This document shows, one piece after another, positions 33,247 to 41,857 of a stretch of DNA of 64,000 nt; the stretch's first letter is position 1, and the number at the start of each line of letters is the position of its first letter. The translations under genes were made by a program, and so were the position numbers. The notes below the pieces were generated by a model. That model saw nothing but the letters and a program-made list of their open reading frames with translations. It was not told the origin of the DNA and ran no database searches. Origin of the DNA: Salibacterium lacus. GTDB lineage: Bacteria > Bacillota > Bacilli > Bacillales > Marinococcaceae. Location of the stretch: the NCBI RefSeq assembly GCF_042684865.1, contig NZ_JBHUML010000002.1, positions 1,240,001 through 1,304,000 of the forward strand, in the 5' to 3' direction.

Positions 33247-34279
33247 TGGAATTACTTCCCCCTTCCGGAACATCTTCCGGTTCAATATCTTCCGGTGCCA
33301 CCGAAGGCTGTCCATTTTCCTGGTTTAATGGACGTATCGGCAGGTAATTAACCGTCTCCTGCTGACTGTCAATAATATAAAGTTCCGCGTTCGGAAGTAC
33401 GTCCTCCAGGGTCTCCAACACCAAGCGCTGTCTCGTAACATCCGGTTCATTGATATATTCTTCATACAATGCATTAAACCTTGATGTTTCCCCGCGTGCT
33501 TCCTCTATGCGTTCGGCGCTTTCTCCTTCAGCCCTGGAGATGATGGCATCTTCTTCCCCTTCGGCTTCATTGACTTCCTGGTTGCGGTACCGGTTTGCTT
33601 TATTAATTTTGGTCTGCCGCTCCTCCCGTGCATCCGTAACAGCGGTAAAGGCCTGCCTGACTTCTTCGGTCGGCAGTTCTACATTCTGAAGCTTAACATC
33701 CAGTACCGTGATACCAATATTATACCGTCCCACTAGTTCTGTAAGAGATTCGAGCACGGTACCTTCAATTTCAGCCCGTTGATCCGTAAGCACATCATCG
33801 ACTTCGGAATTACCGATTACACCACGCAGTGAAGCAGACGAAGCCTGATATAATATGTCTTCTGGTTGACTCGCATTATATAAGTACTGCTCTGGATTTG
33901 TGATCCGCCACTGAACGACCAGATCAACAAACAATATGTTTTCATCACCGGTGATCATTTTAGCCTCATCGTTATATTCTGAGACTTCCCCGTCCTCTGA
34001 TGTAGTGTACCCGACGTTGGTCGTATTCGTGGATCCCGGAAGAATTTCCGCTTTCTGAACCGGCCACGGCAGTTTGAATTTCAGCCCCGGTTCTGTAATC
34101 GTTTCATCGACCTCCCCGAATGTTACAAGAGCGGCCTGTTCTGATTCATCAACAGTATACCAACCTGTTACCAAAAACAAAATCAGGATGGCAAGACCGA
34201 TCAGGGAAATGAAACCCACGATGATCTGTTTAATTGTAAACAAAGCTTGTCCCCCTTTTTTCTTATCCCCCGCAGGCAC
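33236..34279 (-). CDS. hflK: HflK-like SPFH protein (protease modulator)
   Basis: 347 aa partner of HflC. A transmembrane helix at about residues 17-40 is followed by the SPFH domain (VDESEQAALVTFGEV, GLKFKLPWPVQKAEILPG) and a coiled coil (RYRNQEVNEAEGEEDAIISRAEG). Unlike E. coli HflK it lacks a long glycine-rich N-terminus. GTG start at 34279 after AAAGGTGA. Its stop overlaps hflC, so the pair is translated together. A TATAAT at 34323-34328 may be its promoter. Confidence 0.9.
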   Translation of the reverse strand: MPAGDKKKGGQALFTIKQIIVGFISLIGLAILILFLVTGWYTVDESEQAALVTFGEVDETITEPGLKFKLPWPVQKAEILPGSTNTTNVGYTTSEDGEVSEYNDEAKMITGDENILFVDLVVQWRITNPEQYLYNASQPEDILYQASSASLRGVIGNSEVDDVLTDQRAEIEGTVLESLTELVGRYNIGITVLDVKLQNVELPTEEVRQAFTAVTDAREERQTKINKANRYRNQEVNEAEGEEDAIISRAEGESAERIEEARGETSRFNALYEEYINEPDVTRQRLVLETLEDVLPNAELYIIDSQQETVNYLPIRPLNQENGQPSVAPEDIEPEDVPEGGSNSNDR

Positions 34280-34394
34280 ATTTCACCTTTCCTATGTAAG
34301 CGGATAAAACATCGACTCTATCATTATATAATATTTACATTGGTATTCCACCCCGTTTTTTCACATTTGTCACAAAAAAACGGTCACTTGCATG

Positions 34395-34433
34395 AAAAAG
34401 GACGAAAGCCAAGGGGAGGCCTCCGTCCTTAAA
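34395..34433 (-). terminator. Terminator downstream of phoR
   Basis: AAGGACG (34398-34404) with CGTCCTT (34424-34430), interior partly paired, followed by TTTTTC on the minus strand. The remaining bases 34434-34574 show nothing I can name. Confidence 0.6.
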
Positions 34434-34574
34434 AGGGGATGTTGATCTCTACTATCCACTCAGCATTGAAGGGATGGTCAATAACCGAGGAAAATGAATA
34501 GAAGAAACCGTTCAATCCGTATGATAACGAACAGACGTAAATACATCATTTAGGACATATTAAGTTTTTGTAAA

Positions 34575-36329
34575 TTATTCCTTCTCCCGCTTTAAAGGAA
34601 AGGTGATGGTGAAGATGGTGCCTTTATTTTTCGCGCTTTCCACATCAATATTTCCGTGGTGAGCTTCAACAAGATGTTTCACGATGGCAAGCCCCAGTCC
34701 TGTTCCTCCGGAATTACGGCTCCGGTCTTTATCCACACGGTAAAAACGTTCAAAAATACGCGGCCACTCTTCTTTACTGATACCGATACCGGAATCAGCT
34801 ACAATAAACACAATGCTGTCCTGTTCCTGTTTCACTTCCGCTCGTATCGTTCCATTTTCCGGTGTGTAGGCAATCGCATTATTCATCAAGTTAATTAATA
34901 TCTGTTTGATGCGTGCCGTATCACCTTCCATAATGAGGTCTTCCTCTTTATGAGAATTCAGTCTGAGCCCTTTGCCCTGCACGGAAGGATATAAAAGCTC
35001 CATCACTTCGTCAAATGTTCTTGTCACGTCCACTTCCTGCCAGTTCAACTGAAAGAATTCCTGTTCAATGTGGGAGAGTTCCAGCAGATCACTAATCAGT
35101 CCCTGCAGTCTGTCCCCCTCTTTCCAGATAATATCAAGAAATTGCTTTCTGGCCGTTTCATCTTCCATAGCACCATCCAGCAGTGTCTCTGTGAAACCCT
35201 TCAGTGAGGTTACCGGCGTTTTAAGTTCATGAGATACATTGGCTACGAAATCTTTGCGCACCTGCTCCAGTTTTTTCAGTTCCGTAATATCATGCAGTAC
35301 CAAAACAATGCCGCGGAGCTGATCTTTTTCCCCCAGGATAGGTGCTCCGTACACATCATAGTGATGAACTTCAATTCGTGAATTCAATTGAACCTGCTGT
35401 CTGATTTTGGTTTCTGTCAGGAAAATCTGCTGAATTAATTTAATAAGAACAGAGTCCTGTATGACTTCATGATAAACAAGATGAAGCCACTGATCTGTAT
35501 CTGCGTCAAATACATCTTTGCAGTACTGGTTGATTAATGTAATATCGCCGCGGTCATTAATGAAGATCAGCCCGCTTCCCATATTATCAATTAAAGCTTC
35601 CAGTCTTTCCTGCTGCGTTTGATAGCGGGTGGTAATCTGATCAAGATTATAGGCAAGGATATTAATAGAACGGGTGAGCTGCCCTATTTCGTCCCTGCTT
35701 TCCACATATGTCCTTGCTTTGAAATTTCCTTTTGCGAGTTCATTGGCTACATCTGTTACCTGGCCGATCGGATGAGTCAGTTGATTGGCTATCCTGTAAC
35801 TTAATGCCATAATAATGACAAAGGCAATCGAGAAGCTGATCCCGATAAAGAGCCATATCCGCCGGTTAATTTCACCAAAACGTTCCACGGGCAGTGCCAG
35901 CCGGATATAGCCATTGTCCCCATCCCGTGTGTAGGGATAGGCGTAAAACAGCGATTCATCCTCGTTGACCGAACTGTATCTTATGTTTGTCCCACCCGAT
36001 TCATCTGCCTGTTCAATTTCCGGAACATCCACCCCCGCGTTTTCGTCTGCTCCTTCTGCTGTTTCCGCAAGGACCGTGCCGTCATTTCTTATGATTGTAA
36101 CCCTGACATCCAGACGGTCCTGTATGTTTTCTGAAAATTGCTGTGCATTCTTGGTTTCCATATTTTCCATTGCAAGAGCTGCTAAAGAGGCTTCTTTTCC
36201 AAGCCTCTCTTCCAGCTGGTCCACGTAAGATCCTTTTAAAAGCTGTCCTACCAGCACCCCTAAAGCTGCCAGAACAAATAAAATGACAATTAGAATACCG
36301 AATATCAACCTTGTCCGAAACTTCATCAT
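34575..36329 (-). CDS. phoR: Phosphate-starvation sensor histidine kinase PhoR
   Basis: Membrane histidine kinase of 584 aa. TM1 (residues 5-29), an extracytoplasmic sensor domain to about 165, TM2 (170-190), HAMP (190-245), PAS (about 255-355), HisKA with phosphorylated His in VSHELKTPVTSLKGFTETL near residue 372, and HATPase with NLMNNAIAYTPENG, DSGIGI and GGTGLGLAIVKHLV. It overlaps phoP by four bases (ATGA). In B. subtilis PhoR reads wall teichoic acid intermediates under phosphate limitation; the same role is inferred. Confidence 0.94.
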   Translation of the reverse strand: MMKFRTRLIFGILIVILFVLAALGVLVGQLLKGSYVDQLEERLGKEASLAALAMENMETKNAQQFSENIQDRLDVRVTIIRNDGTVLAETAEGADENAGVDVPEIEQADESGGTNIRYSSVNEDESLFYAYPYTRDGDNGYIRLALPVERFGEINRRIWLFIGISFSIAFVIIMALSYRIANQLTHPIGQVTDVANELAKGNFKARTYVESRDEIGQLTRSINILAYNLDQITTRYQTQQERLEALIDNMGSGLIFINDRGDITLINQYCKDVFDADTDQWLHLVYHEVIQDSVLIKLIQQIFLTETKIRQQVQLNSRIEVHHYDVYGAPILGEKDQLRGIVLVLHDITELKKLEQVRKDFVANVSHELKTPVTSLKGFTETLLDGAMEDETARKQFLDIIWKEGDRLQGLISDLLELSHIEQEFFQLNWQEVDVTRTFDEVMELLYPSVQGKGLRLNSHKEEDLIMEGDTARIKQILINLMNNAIAYTPENGTIRAEVKQEQDSIVFIVADSGIGISKEEWPRIFERFYRVDKDRSRNSGGTGLGLAIVKHLVEAHHGNIDVESAKNKGTIFTITFPLKREKE

Positions 36330-37039
36330 AGGTGGGCAGGCTCCTCGAACTTATAGCCGAGACCCCTCACTGTTTTGATATAAACAGGTTTCTTCGTGTT
36401 CGGTTCTATTTTCTCCCTCAGGTGGCTGATATGAACATCCACGATTCTCGTATCCCCTACAAATTCATAATGCCAAACAGCATTCAGCAGCTGATCTCTT
36501 GTCATCACCCGGCCTTTGTTATTTGATAGATATAATAGCAGTTCAAATTCTTTCGGCGTCAGTTCAAGCTGGTCTTCATTAACAAACACTTCATAATTAT
36601 CCGGATAAATCGTCAGGTGGCCGATTACCATTTTGGAGTCATCATGAGCATCGTTTTCTTCACCAGGTCCGTAATGAATCCTTCGTAAAATAGCTTTCAC
36701 CCGGGCCACCAGTTCTCTTGGACTGAAAGGCTTGGTCATATAATCGTCTGCTCCAAGCTCCAGACCGAGCACTTTATCAAATTCTTCATCTTTTGCTGTG
36801 AGCATTAAAATGGGTACTTTTATTTTTTCCTGGCGTATCTCCCTGCAGACTTCCAGGCCATCCATCTCCGGAAGCATGAGGTCCAGGACAATCAAATCAT
36901 AGGTGTTCGTTTTTATTTTCTCCATAGCCGACTGCCCATCCATAGCTGTATCCACTTCATATCCGGACTGTCCAAGATTGTAAGAAATCAATGTGATGAT
37001 CGATTCTTCATCATCTACAACCAGCAGTTTATGAGACAT
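36326..37039 (-). CDS. phoP: Response regulator PhoP
   Basis: OmpR-type regulator of 237 aa for phosphate starvation genes. Receiver domain: VVDDEESI, phosphoacceptor Asp in DLIVLDLMLPEMDG, Lys in YMTKPFSPREL. Winged-helix DNA-binding domain: LTPKEFELLLYLSNN, RDQLLNAVWHYEF, VDVHISHLREKIE, IKTVRGLGYKFE. Start chosen at ATG 37039 (MSHKLLVVDDEE) because it matches the family N-terminus; an in-frame ATG at 37051 is also possible. First gene of phoPR. Confidence 0.95.
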   Translation of the reverse strand: MSHKLLVVDDEESIITLISYNLGQSGYEVDTAMDGQSAMEKIKTNTYDLIVLDLMLPEMDGLEVCREIRQEKIKVPILMLTAKDEEFDKVLGLELGADDYMTKPFSPRELVARVKAILRRIHYGPGEENDAHDDSKMVIGHLTIYPDNYEVFVNEDQLELTPKEFELLLYLSNNKGRVMTRDQLLNAVWHYEFVGDTRIVDVHISHLREKIEPNTKKPVYIKTVRGLGYKFEEPAHL

Positions 37040-37151
37040 ATTCTCCCCCATCCGGCCGAATTCCCCCCTTATGAATACGGCCATAAAAATTAAGCTTTTT
37101 TTGGTCGTCTGTGCTTACAGCATGCCGCTGCAATATGTTCTTATTTTTTCT

Positions 37152-37187
37152 AAAAAAGTCAGCTGTTTCCAGAAACAGCTGACTTTT
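37152..37187 (-). terminator. Terminator after mdh
   Basis: Sixteen-bp perfect stem AAAAGTCAGCTGTTTC (37154-37169) with GAAACAGCTGACTTTT (37172-37187); on the minus strand followed by TTTTTTAG. Ends the citZ-icd-mdh operon. Confidence 0.85.
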
Positions 37188-37190
37188 CAT

Positions 37191-38135
37191 TTATTCTTCT
37201 GGAAGAGCTTCCATGACACTGCGGACCGAAGCCACAGATTTGGATAAAGAATCCTGCTCTTCTTCTGTCAAATCCAGTTCGATAATCCGTTCCATTCCAT
37301 TACCGCCGATAATGGTCGGAACACCAAGGTAAAGATCTGATTCTCCGTACTCTCCTTCCAGGTAAGCAATGGAAGGGAGAACGCGTTTTTTATCTTTCAC
37401 GATGGCTTCCACCATTTTCGTGAGAGATGCGGCAGGGGCGTAATACGCACTTCCGCTTCCGAGAAGGCCGACAATTTCGCCGCCTCCTTTGCGGGTCCGT
37501 TCAACTATGGCGTCAATACGTTCCTGCGAAAGAAGTTTGGTAAGCGGAACCCCGCCTGCATTGGAATAACGGATAAGAGGCACCATGTCATCACCGTGAC
37601 CGCCCAGGACAAACCCTTGAATATCTTCAACGGAAATACCGAGTTCCTGAGACACAAAGGTCTGGAAACGGGCAGTGTCCAGTACCCCGGACTGGCCGAT
37701 AACCCGGTTCTTTGGAAAACCGGATTCTTTATACACGGTATAAGTCATAGCATCGGCCGGATTTGTCAGAACGATAATGCAGCACTCCGGCGAATGGGCA
37801 GTAACCTCCCGGGTCACCGACTTCATGATATTGGCATTTGTATTCACGAGATCATCCCGGCTCATTCCAGGCTTCCGTGCTATACCCGCTGTAATAACCA
37901 CCACATCGGAGCCTGCCGTGTCCTCGTAATTGGATGTACCGGTAACATTCACATCGGAGCCTTCCACCGGTGTCGCTTCAAGCATGTCCAATGCTTTCCC
38001 TCTTGTCGGATCTTCCATATCCGGAACATCCACTAAAACGACATCTCCAAGTTCTTTCTGGGCCGTCATCAATGCGGTTGTTGCACCGGTGAAACCGGCG
38101 CCGATCACGGAAATCTTTCTGCGGTTCATTCCCAT
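37191..38135 (-). CDS. mdh: Malate dehydrogenase
   Basis: NAD-dependent TCA enzyme of 314 aa, of the LDH-like type. VIGAGFTGATTAL (dinucleotide binding) near residue 10, VVDVPD-like acidic end of beta-2 (VLVDVPDMED), ITAGIARKPGMSRDDL, and catalytic His in VLGGHGDDMVPL with Asp partner upstream. RBS AGGAGG eight bases before ATG 38135. Third gene of the citZ-icd-mdh operon, 15 bases after icd. Confidence 0.97.
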   Translation of the reverse strand: MGMNRRKISVIGAGFTGATTALMTAQKELGDVVLVDVPDMEDPTRGKALDMLEATPVEGSDVNVTGTSNYEDTAGSDVVVITAGIARKPGMSRDDLVNTNANIMKSVTREVTAHSPECCIIVLTNPADAMTYTVYKESGFPKNRVIGQSGVLDTARFQTFVSQELGISVEDIQGFVLGGHGDDMVPLIRYSNAGGVPLTKLLSQERIDAIVERTRKGGGEIVGLLGSGSAYYAPAASLTKMVEAIVKDKKRVLPSIAYLEGEYGESDLYLGVPTIIGGNGMERIIELDLTEEEQDSLSKSVASVRSVMEALPEE

Positions 38136-38150
38136 ATGCCGGACCTCCTA

Positions 38151-39422
38151 TTACTGCATGTTTTTGATTAATTCGTCACCGAACTCGGAGCATTTCACTT
38201 CTTTTGCTCCGTCCATCAAACGTGCGAAGTCGTAAGTAACCACTTTGCTACCGATTGTCTTATCCATGGATGAAAGGACAAGATCAGCCGCTTCGTTCCA
38301 TCCAAGATGACGCAGCATCAGTTCACCGGAAAGAATAAGGGAGGAAGGATTGACTTTGTCCATCCCTGCATACTTCGGCGCAGTACCGTGTGTCGCTTCA
38401 AAAATAGCATGACCGGTTTCGTAGTTAATATTCGCACCAGGTGCGATACCGATGCCGCCCACCTGTGCAGCGAGTGCGTCGGATACATAGTCACCGTTCA
38501 GGTTCATAGTCGCCACTACATCAAATTCTTTCGGACGGGTCAGAATCTGCTGGAGGAAGATGTCGGCAATAGCATCTTTGACAATGATTTTACCGTCTGC
38601 TTTTGCCTTGTCTTCTGCGGCGTTTGCAGCTTCTTTGCCTTCTTTTTCGACAATCTCATCGTATTCCTGCCAAGTGAAGACCTTATCGCCGTATTCGCGT
38701 TCAGCCAGCTCATATCCCCACGCTTTAAACGAACCTTCCGTGAACTTCATGATGTTACCTTTATGAACAAGTGTAACACTTTCAAGATTTTCTTCGAGCG
38801 CATAATCAATAGCGGCACGGATCAGGCGTTCACTGCCTTCTTTGGATACCGGCTTGATACCGATGCCGGAAGTTTCCGGAAAGCGGATATTTTCTGTACC
38901 CATTTCATCCTGAAGAAAATCAATGACTTTCTTTACTTCAGGGCTTCCTTCTTTATATTCAATGCCGGCATAAATGTCTTCTGTATTTTCACGGAAAATA
39001 GCCATGTTTACATCTTCCGGTTTTTTGACCGGGGAAGGTACACCGGTGAAATGACGGACCGGACGAAGGCATGTAAAGAGATCGAGCTTCTGACGGAGTG
39101 CTACGTTCAGAGAACGGATGCCGCCGCCGATTGGCGTACTGAGCGGTCCTTTGATGGCAATCAGGTATTCACGGATGGTTTCAAGTGACTCATCCGGAAG
39201 CCATTCGCCCGTATTGTTATAGGCTTTTTCACCGACGAGAGTCTCTTTCCAGTGAATCTTTTTCTTTCCGTTATAGGCTTTTTCCACTGCCGCATCAAGG
39301 ACCCGGCTTGCTGCCGCCCAGATGTCGGGGCCGGTTCCGTCTCCTTCAATATAAGGAACAACCGGCTCATCCGGTACATTCAATACTCCATTTGTTGTTG
39401 TGATTTTTTCTCCTTCAGCCAT
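38151..39422 (-). CDS. icd: Isocitrate dehydrogenase (NADP)
   Basis: TCA-cycle enzyme of 423 aa converting isocitrate to 2-oxoglutarate. VPYIEGDGTGPDIW near the start, the substrate-binding serine loop TPIGGGIRSLNVALRQ, RENTEDIYAGIEY, LVHKGNIMKFTEG, and NADP-site LNGDYVSDALAAQVGGIG. Length and motifs equal the Bacillus enzyme. Middle gene of the operon. Confidence 0.97.
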   Translation of the reverse strand: MAEGEKITTTNGVLNVPDEPVVPYIEGDGTGPDIWAAASRVLDAAVEKAYNGKKKIHWKETLVGEKAYNNTGEWLPDESLETIREYLIAIKGPLSTPIGGGIRSLNVALRQKLDLFTCLRPVRHFTGVPSPVKKPEDVNMAIFRENTEDIYAGIEYKEGSPEVKKVIDFLQDEMGTENIRFPETSGIGIKPVSKEGSERLIRAAIDYALEENLESVTLVHKGNIMKFTEGSFKAWGYELAEREYGDKVFTWQEYDEIVEKEGKEAANAAEDKAKADGKIIVKDAIADIFLQQILTRPKEFDVVATMNLNGDYVSDALAAQVGGIGIAPGANINYETGHAIFEATHGTAPKYAGMDKVNPSSLILSGELMLRHLGWNEAADLVLSSMDKTIGSKVVTYDFARLMDGAKEVKCSEFGDELIKNMQ

Positions 39423-39472
39423 AACAAAAACCTCCTGTATTTATAATTCAAAGGATTGGGAAGAGAATATTA

Positions 39473-40588
39473 CTACCGTCTTTCCACTGGAATGTATTCC
39501 TGCTTTTGCGGTCCTGTATATTCTGCACGCGGGCGGATAAGCCGGTTATCGGCGTACTGTTCAAGGATATGTGCGAGCCACCCGGAAACCCGGCTTGTCG
39601 CAAAAATCGGGGTGAACAGATCATGGTCGATACCAAGGCTGTGATACACCGAAGCAGAATAGAAATCCACGTTCGGCAGCAGCCCCTTTTCTTTTGTAAC
39701 AATATCTTCGATTTCAAGGGACATGTCATACCACTTGGATTCGCCTGTGATTTCTGTCAGCCGGCGCGACATGTCACGAAGGTGTTTGGCGCGCGGGTCC
39801 CCTTCCTTGTAGACACGGTGTCCAAAGCCCATGATTTTTTCTTTATTATCAAACATTTTCTGGATGTAGTCCTCTACATTGTCCGTGTCCCCAATGTCGG
39901 AAAGCATGGCCATTACTCTTTCATTGGCCCCGCCGTGAAGCGGCCCTTTCAAAGCACCAATAGCGGAGGTGACGCCGGAATAAATATCGGACAGTGTTGC
40001 CACGCAGACACGGGCGGTGAATGTGGAAGCATTCAACTCATGGTCGGCATGCAGCACCAGTGCTTTATTAAAGGCGGTTACCGAAGTTTCATCCGGTTCC
40101 TCTCCCTTCAGCATATAAAGAAAGTTTGCTGCGAAACTCAAGGAATCTTTTGGTGCGACCGGCTCTTTTCCGTCCCGGATCCTGCTGAATCCGGTAACAA
40201 TAGCGGGTATCTTAGCCTGCAGACGCACAGCCTTCCGCTTGTTGGCTTCTTCTGTCATTTCATCGGCTTCGTCGTCATAAAGACCAAGCTGGGACACTGC
40301 TGTACGCAGTGCTGCCATTGGGTGAACCTCGGTTGTCTTATAGGCCTTCATGTACTGAAGCACCTCATCCGGGATCTCCATATTATCAGCCAGATCTTTT
40401 GTCAGTTCATCCAGTTCACTTTTCTTGGGAAGACGGCCGTTCCACAGCAGAAAAATAACTTCTTCAAAGGAAGCATTCTCAGCCAGGTCGTCGATATTGT
40501 AACCTTGATACGTTAACACATCATCAATAATGGAGCTCACGCTTGATGATGTTGCGACTATACCTTCAAGACCACGGGTTGCGCTCAT
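39473..40588 (-). CDS. citZ: Citrate synthase
   Basis: Condenses acetyl-CoA and oxaloacetate; 371 aa of the small bacterial (type I-like dimeric) form. Catalytic motifs: HADHELNASTFTARV (His), GGANERVMAML and GFGHRVYKEGDPRAKHL (His) with FYSASVYHSLGID and an Asp downstream. Start ATG 40588 after AAAGGAGAGG. It is first in the operon and has a strong promoter about 210 bases upstream, giving a long 5' leader (40589-40800) in which I see no gene. Confidence 0.96.
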   Translation of the reverse strand: MSATRGLEGIVATSSSVSSIIDDVLTYQGYNIDDLAENASFEEVIFLLWNGRLPKKSELDELTKDLADNMEIPDEVLQYMKAYKTTEVHPMAALRTAVSQLGLYDDEADEMTEEANKRKAVRLQAKIPAIVTGFSRIRDGKEPVAPKDSLSFAANFLYMLKGEEPDETSVTAFNKALVLHADHELNASTFTARVCVATLSDIYSGVTSAIGALKGPLHGGANERVMAMLSDIGDTDNVEDYIQKMFDNKEKIMGFGHRVYKEGDPRAKHLRDMSRRLTEITGESKWYDMSLEIEDIVTKEKGLLPNVDFYSASVYHSLGIDHDLFTPIFATSRVSGWLAHILEQYADNRLIRPRAEYTGPQKQEYIPVERR

Positions 40589-40801
40589 ACCTACCTCTCC
40601 TTTACTTGAAAATAAAAGACCAGCGTCTGTTGAAAAGAAAATGCTTACATTTCACACTTCCCACCCATCTGCAGGGCCCGGCGGATTCATTAGAATACTC
40701 AGTCTGTTTTGGATATAAACAGCTGCAGCAGTCTTCCGCCCGTACTGCATCAAGTGTTCCGGGCATTACCATCTATGTAAGAAGGACGGTGCATCCATTT
40801 C

Positions 40802-40830
40802 ATTATAAACATTTTTGAAAAAGTTGTGAA
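40802..40830 (-). promoter_or_regulatory. Sigma-A promoter of citZ
   Basis: TTCACA at 40825-40830, 17 bases, TATAAT at 40802-40807. Five of six and six of six matches to consensus. No clear cre box was found beside it. Confidence 0.75.
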
Positions 40831-40850
40831 TGTAAACAGGCTTATTTTGT

Positions 40851-41324
40851 TCAACCGCCGGCTGATGAGAAAAATTCTACAGCTTTCATCGCCGCATAAG
40901 CTATGCCTGCACCGATTAACGGTCCGACTGCTACACCATTAAACAGAGCTACCGCCAGTATGGTTCCAATCACCAGTGCAGCGGTGATATGAGGGTCATT
41001 CTGCAGTAGTTCTACGCCGCCTTTTGCAATCAACGCTACAAATATACCGGAGGCCAGTGCTATCCAGGCATAATACGATTTCACTGCTTCACCAAGCTGT
41101 TTAAAACCAATTTCACCAGTTACAATCGGCACTAAAACAGAGACGGTAAGAATTGTAACAGCAATAGGAATTCCTTTTGCCTGTAAAAATGGGAACGCTT
41201 TGTCCCCCATACCGGTCCATTTCAAAAGAAGCAGAATACCGACTGCTGCTATCAGTGTCTGATTTTTCCCAAGTATTCCGACCGCAAGCAGAATAAGCAT
41301 AAATATAGTTGCCTGCGATATCAA
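40851..41324 (-). CDS. ytwI: DUF441 family membrane protein (YtwI-like)
   Basis: Membrane protein of about 157 aa with four to five hydrophobic helices (LILLAVGILGKNQTLIAAVGILLLL and similar). DUF441 proteins have no known function. I prefer TTG 41324 as start (ISQATIFMLILL follows), since AAGGATG sits nine bases upstream and it matches the family N-terminus; an ATG four codons further up touches its own Shine-Dalgarno. Between citZ and fxsA as in B. subtilis. Confidence 0.85.
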   Translation of the reverse strand: MISQATIFMLILLAVGILGKNQTLIAAVGILLLLKWTGMGDKAFPFLQAKGIPIAVTILTVSVLVPIVTGEIGFKQLGEAVKSYYAWIALASGIFVALIAKGGVELLQNDPHITAALVIGTILAVALFNGVAVGPLIGAGIAYAAMKAVEFFSSAGG

Positions 41325-41409
41325 CGCTTTGTACATCCTTCCACATAGACTTCGTAATTATCCTACCACATAACTATCATTTCTGTCATGCTTCAACAGA
41401 CTGCCCGGT

Positions 41410-41805
41410 TTATTTTCTGTGCAGAAACACAACGCTTCCGCTGTTCATTATTTTTTTGAATAATTTCTGCAGCAAAGCTTTTACAACCCCTCTTGTGTAA
41501 GGGATGAGTAAAAAGAAACCTGCAGCATCCGTGATAAAACCAGGGGTAAGAAGCACTGCACCGCCTACAAGTATGCAGATACCGTCCAGCACAAGCGATC
41601 CGGGCACTTCATTGTTCTGCATCTGAAGACGGGCGGTGCGTATCGTTTCCATCCCTTCTTTTCTGGCGAGCCAGGCGCCCAGGAGGCCTGTCAGGATAAT
41701 CAGCAAAATGGTCGGCCACACCCCTATAATGCTGCCGGACAGAATCAGTACCCCTACCTCAAAAGCCGGTACAATGATCAAAAGAAGCAGAAGCCATTTT
41801 CCCAT
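41410..41805 (-). CDS. fxsA: FxsA family membrane protein
   Basis: 131 aa membrane protein related to E. coli FxsA, whose overproduction relieves phage F exclusion; the native role is unclear. LLLLLIIVPAFEVGVLIL at the N-terminus, GLLGAWLARKEGMETIR, and DGICILVGGAVLLTPGFITDAAGFFLLIP are the family hallmarks. It follows pyk by 52 bases. Confidence 0.9.
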   Translation of the reverse strand: MGKWLLLLLIIVPAFEVGVLILSGSIIGVWPTILLIILTGLLGAWLARKEGMETIRTARLQMQNNEVPGSLVLDGICILVGGAVLLTPGFITDAAGFFLLIPYTRGVVKALLQKLFKKIMNSGSVVFLHRK

Positions 41806-41857
41806 CGTTTACAGACCTCCTCCTTATTAATTACGATTCTTTACAAACACCGGCTTT

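Noticed and set aside
38307..39188. Long open frame on the plus strand (293 codons)
   Set aside because: Exactly antisense to icd, which is a full-length conserved enzyme; a result of codon bias, with no ribosome-binding site.
39506..40516. Long open frame on the plus strand (336 codons)
   Set aside because: Antisense to citrate synthase.
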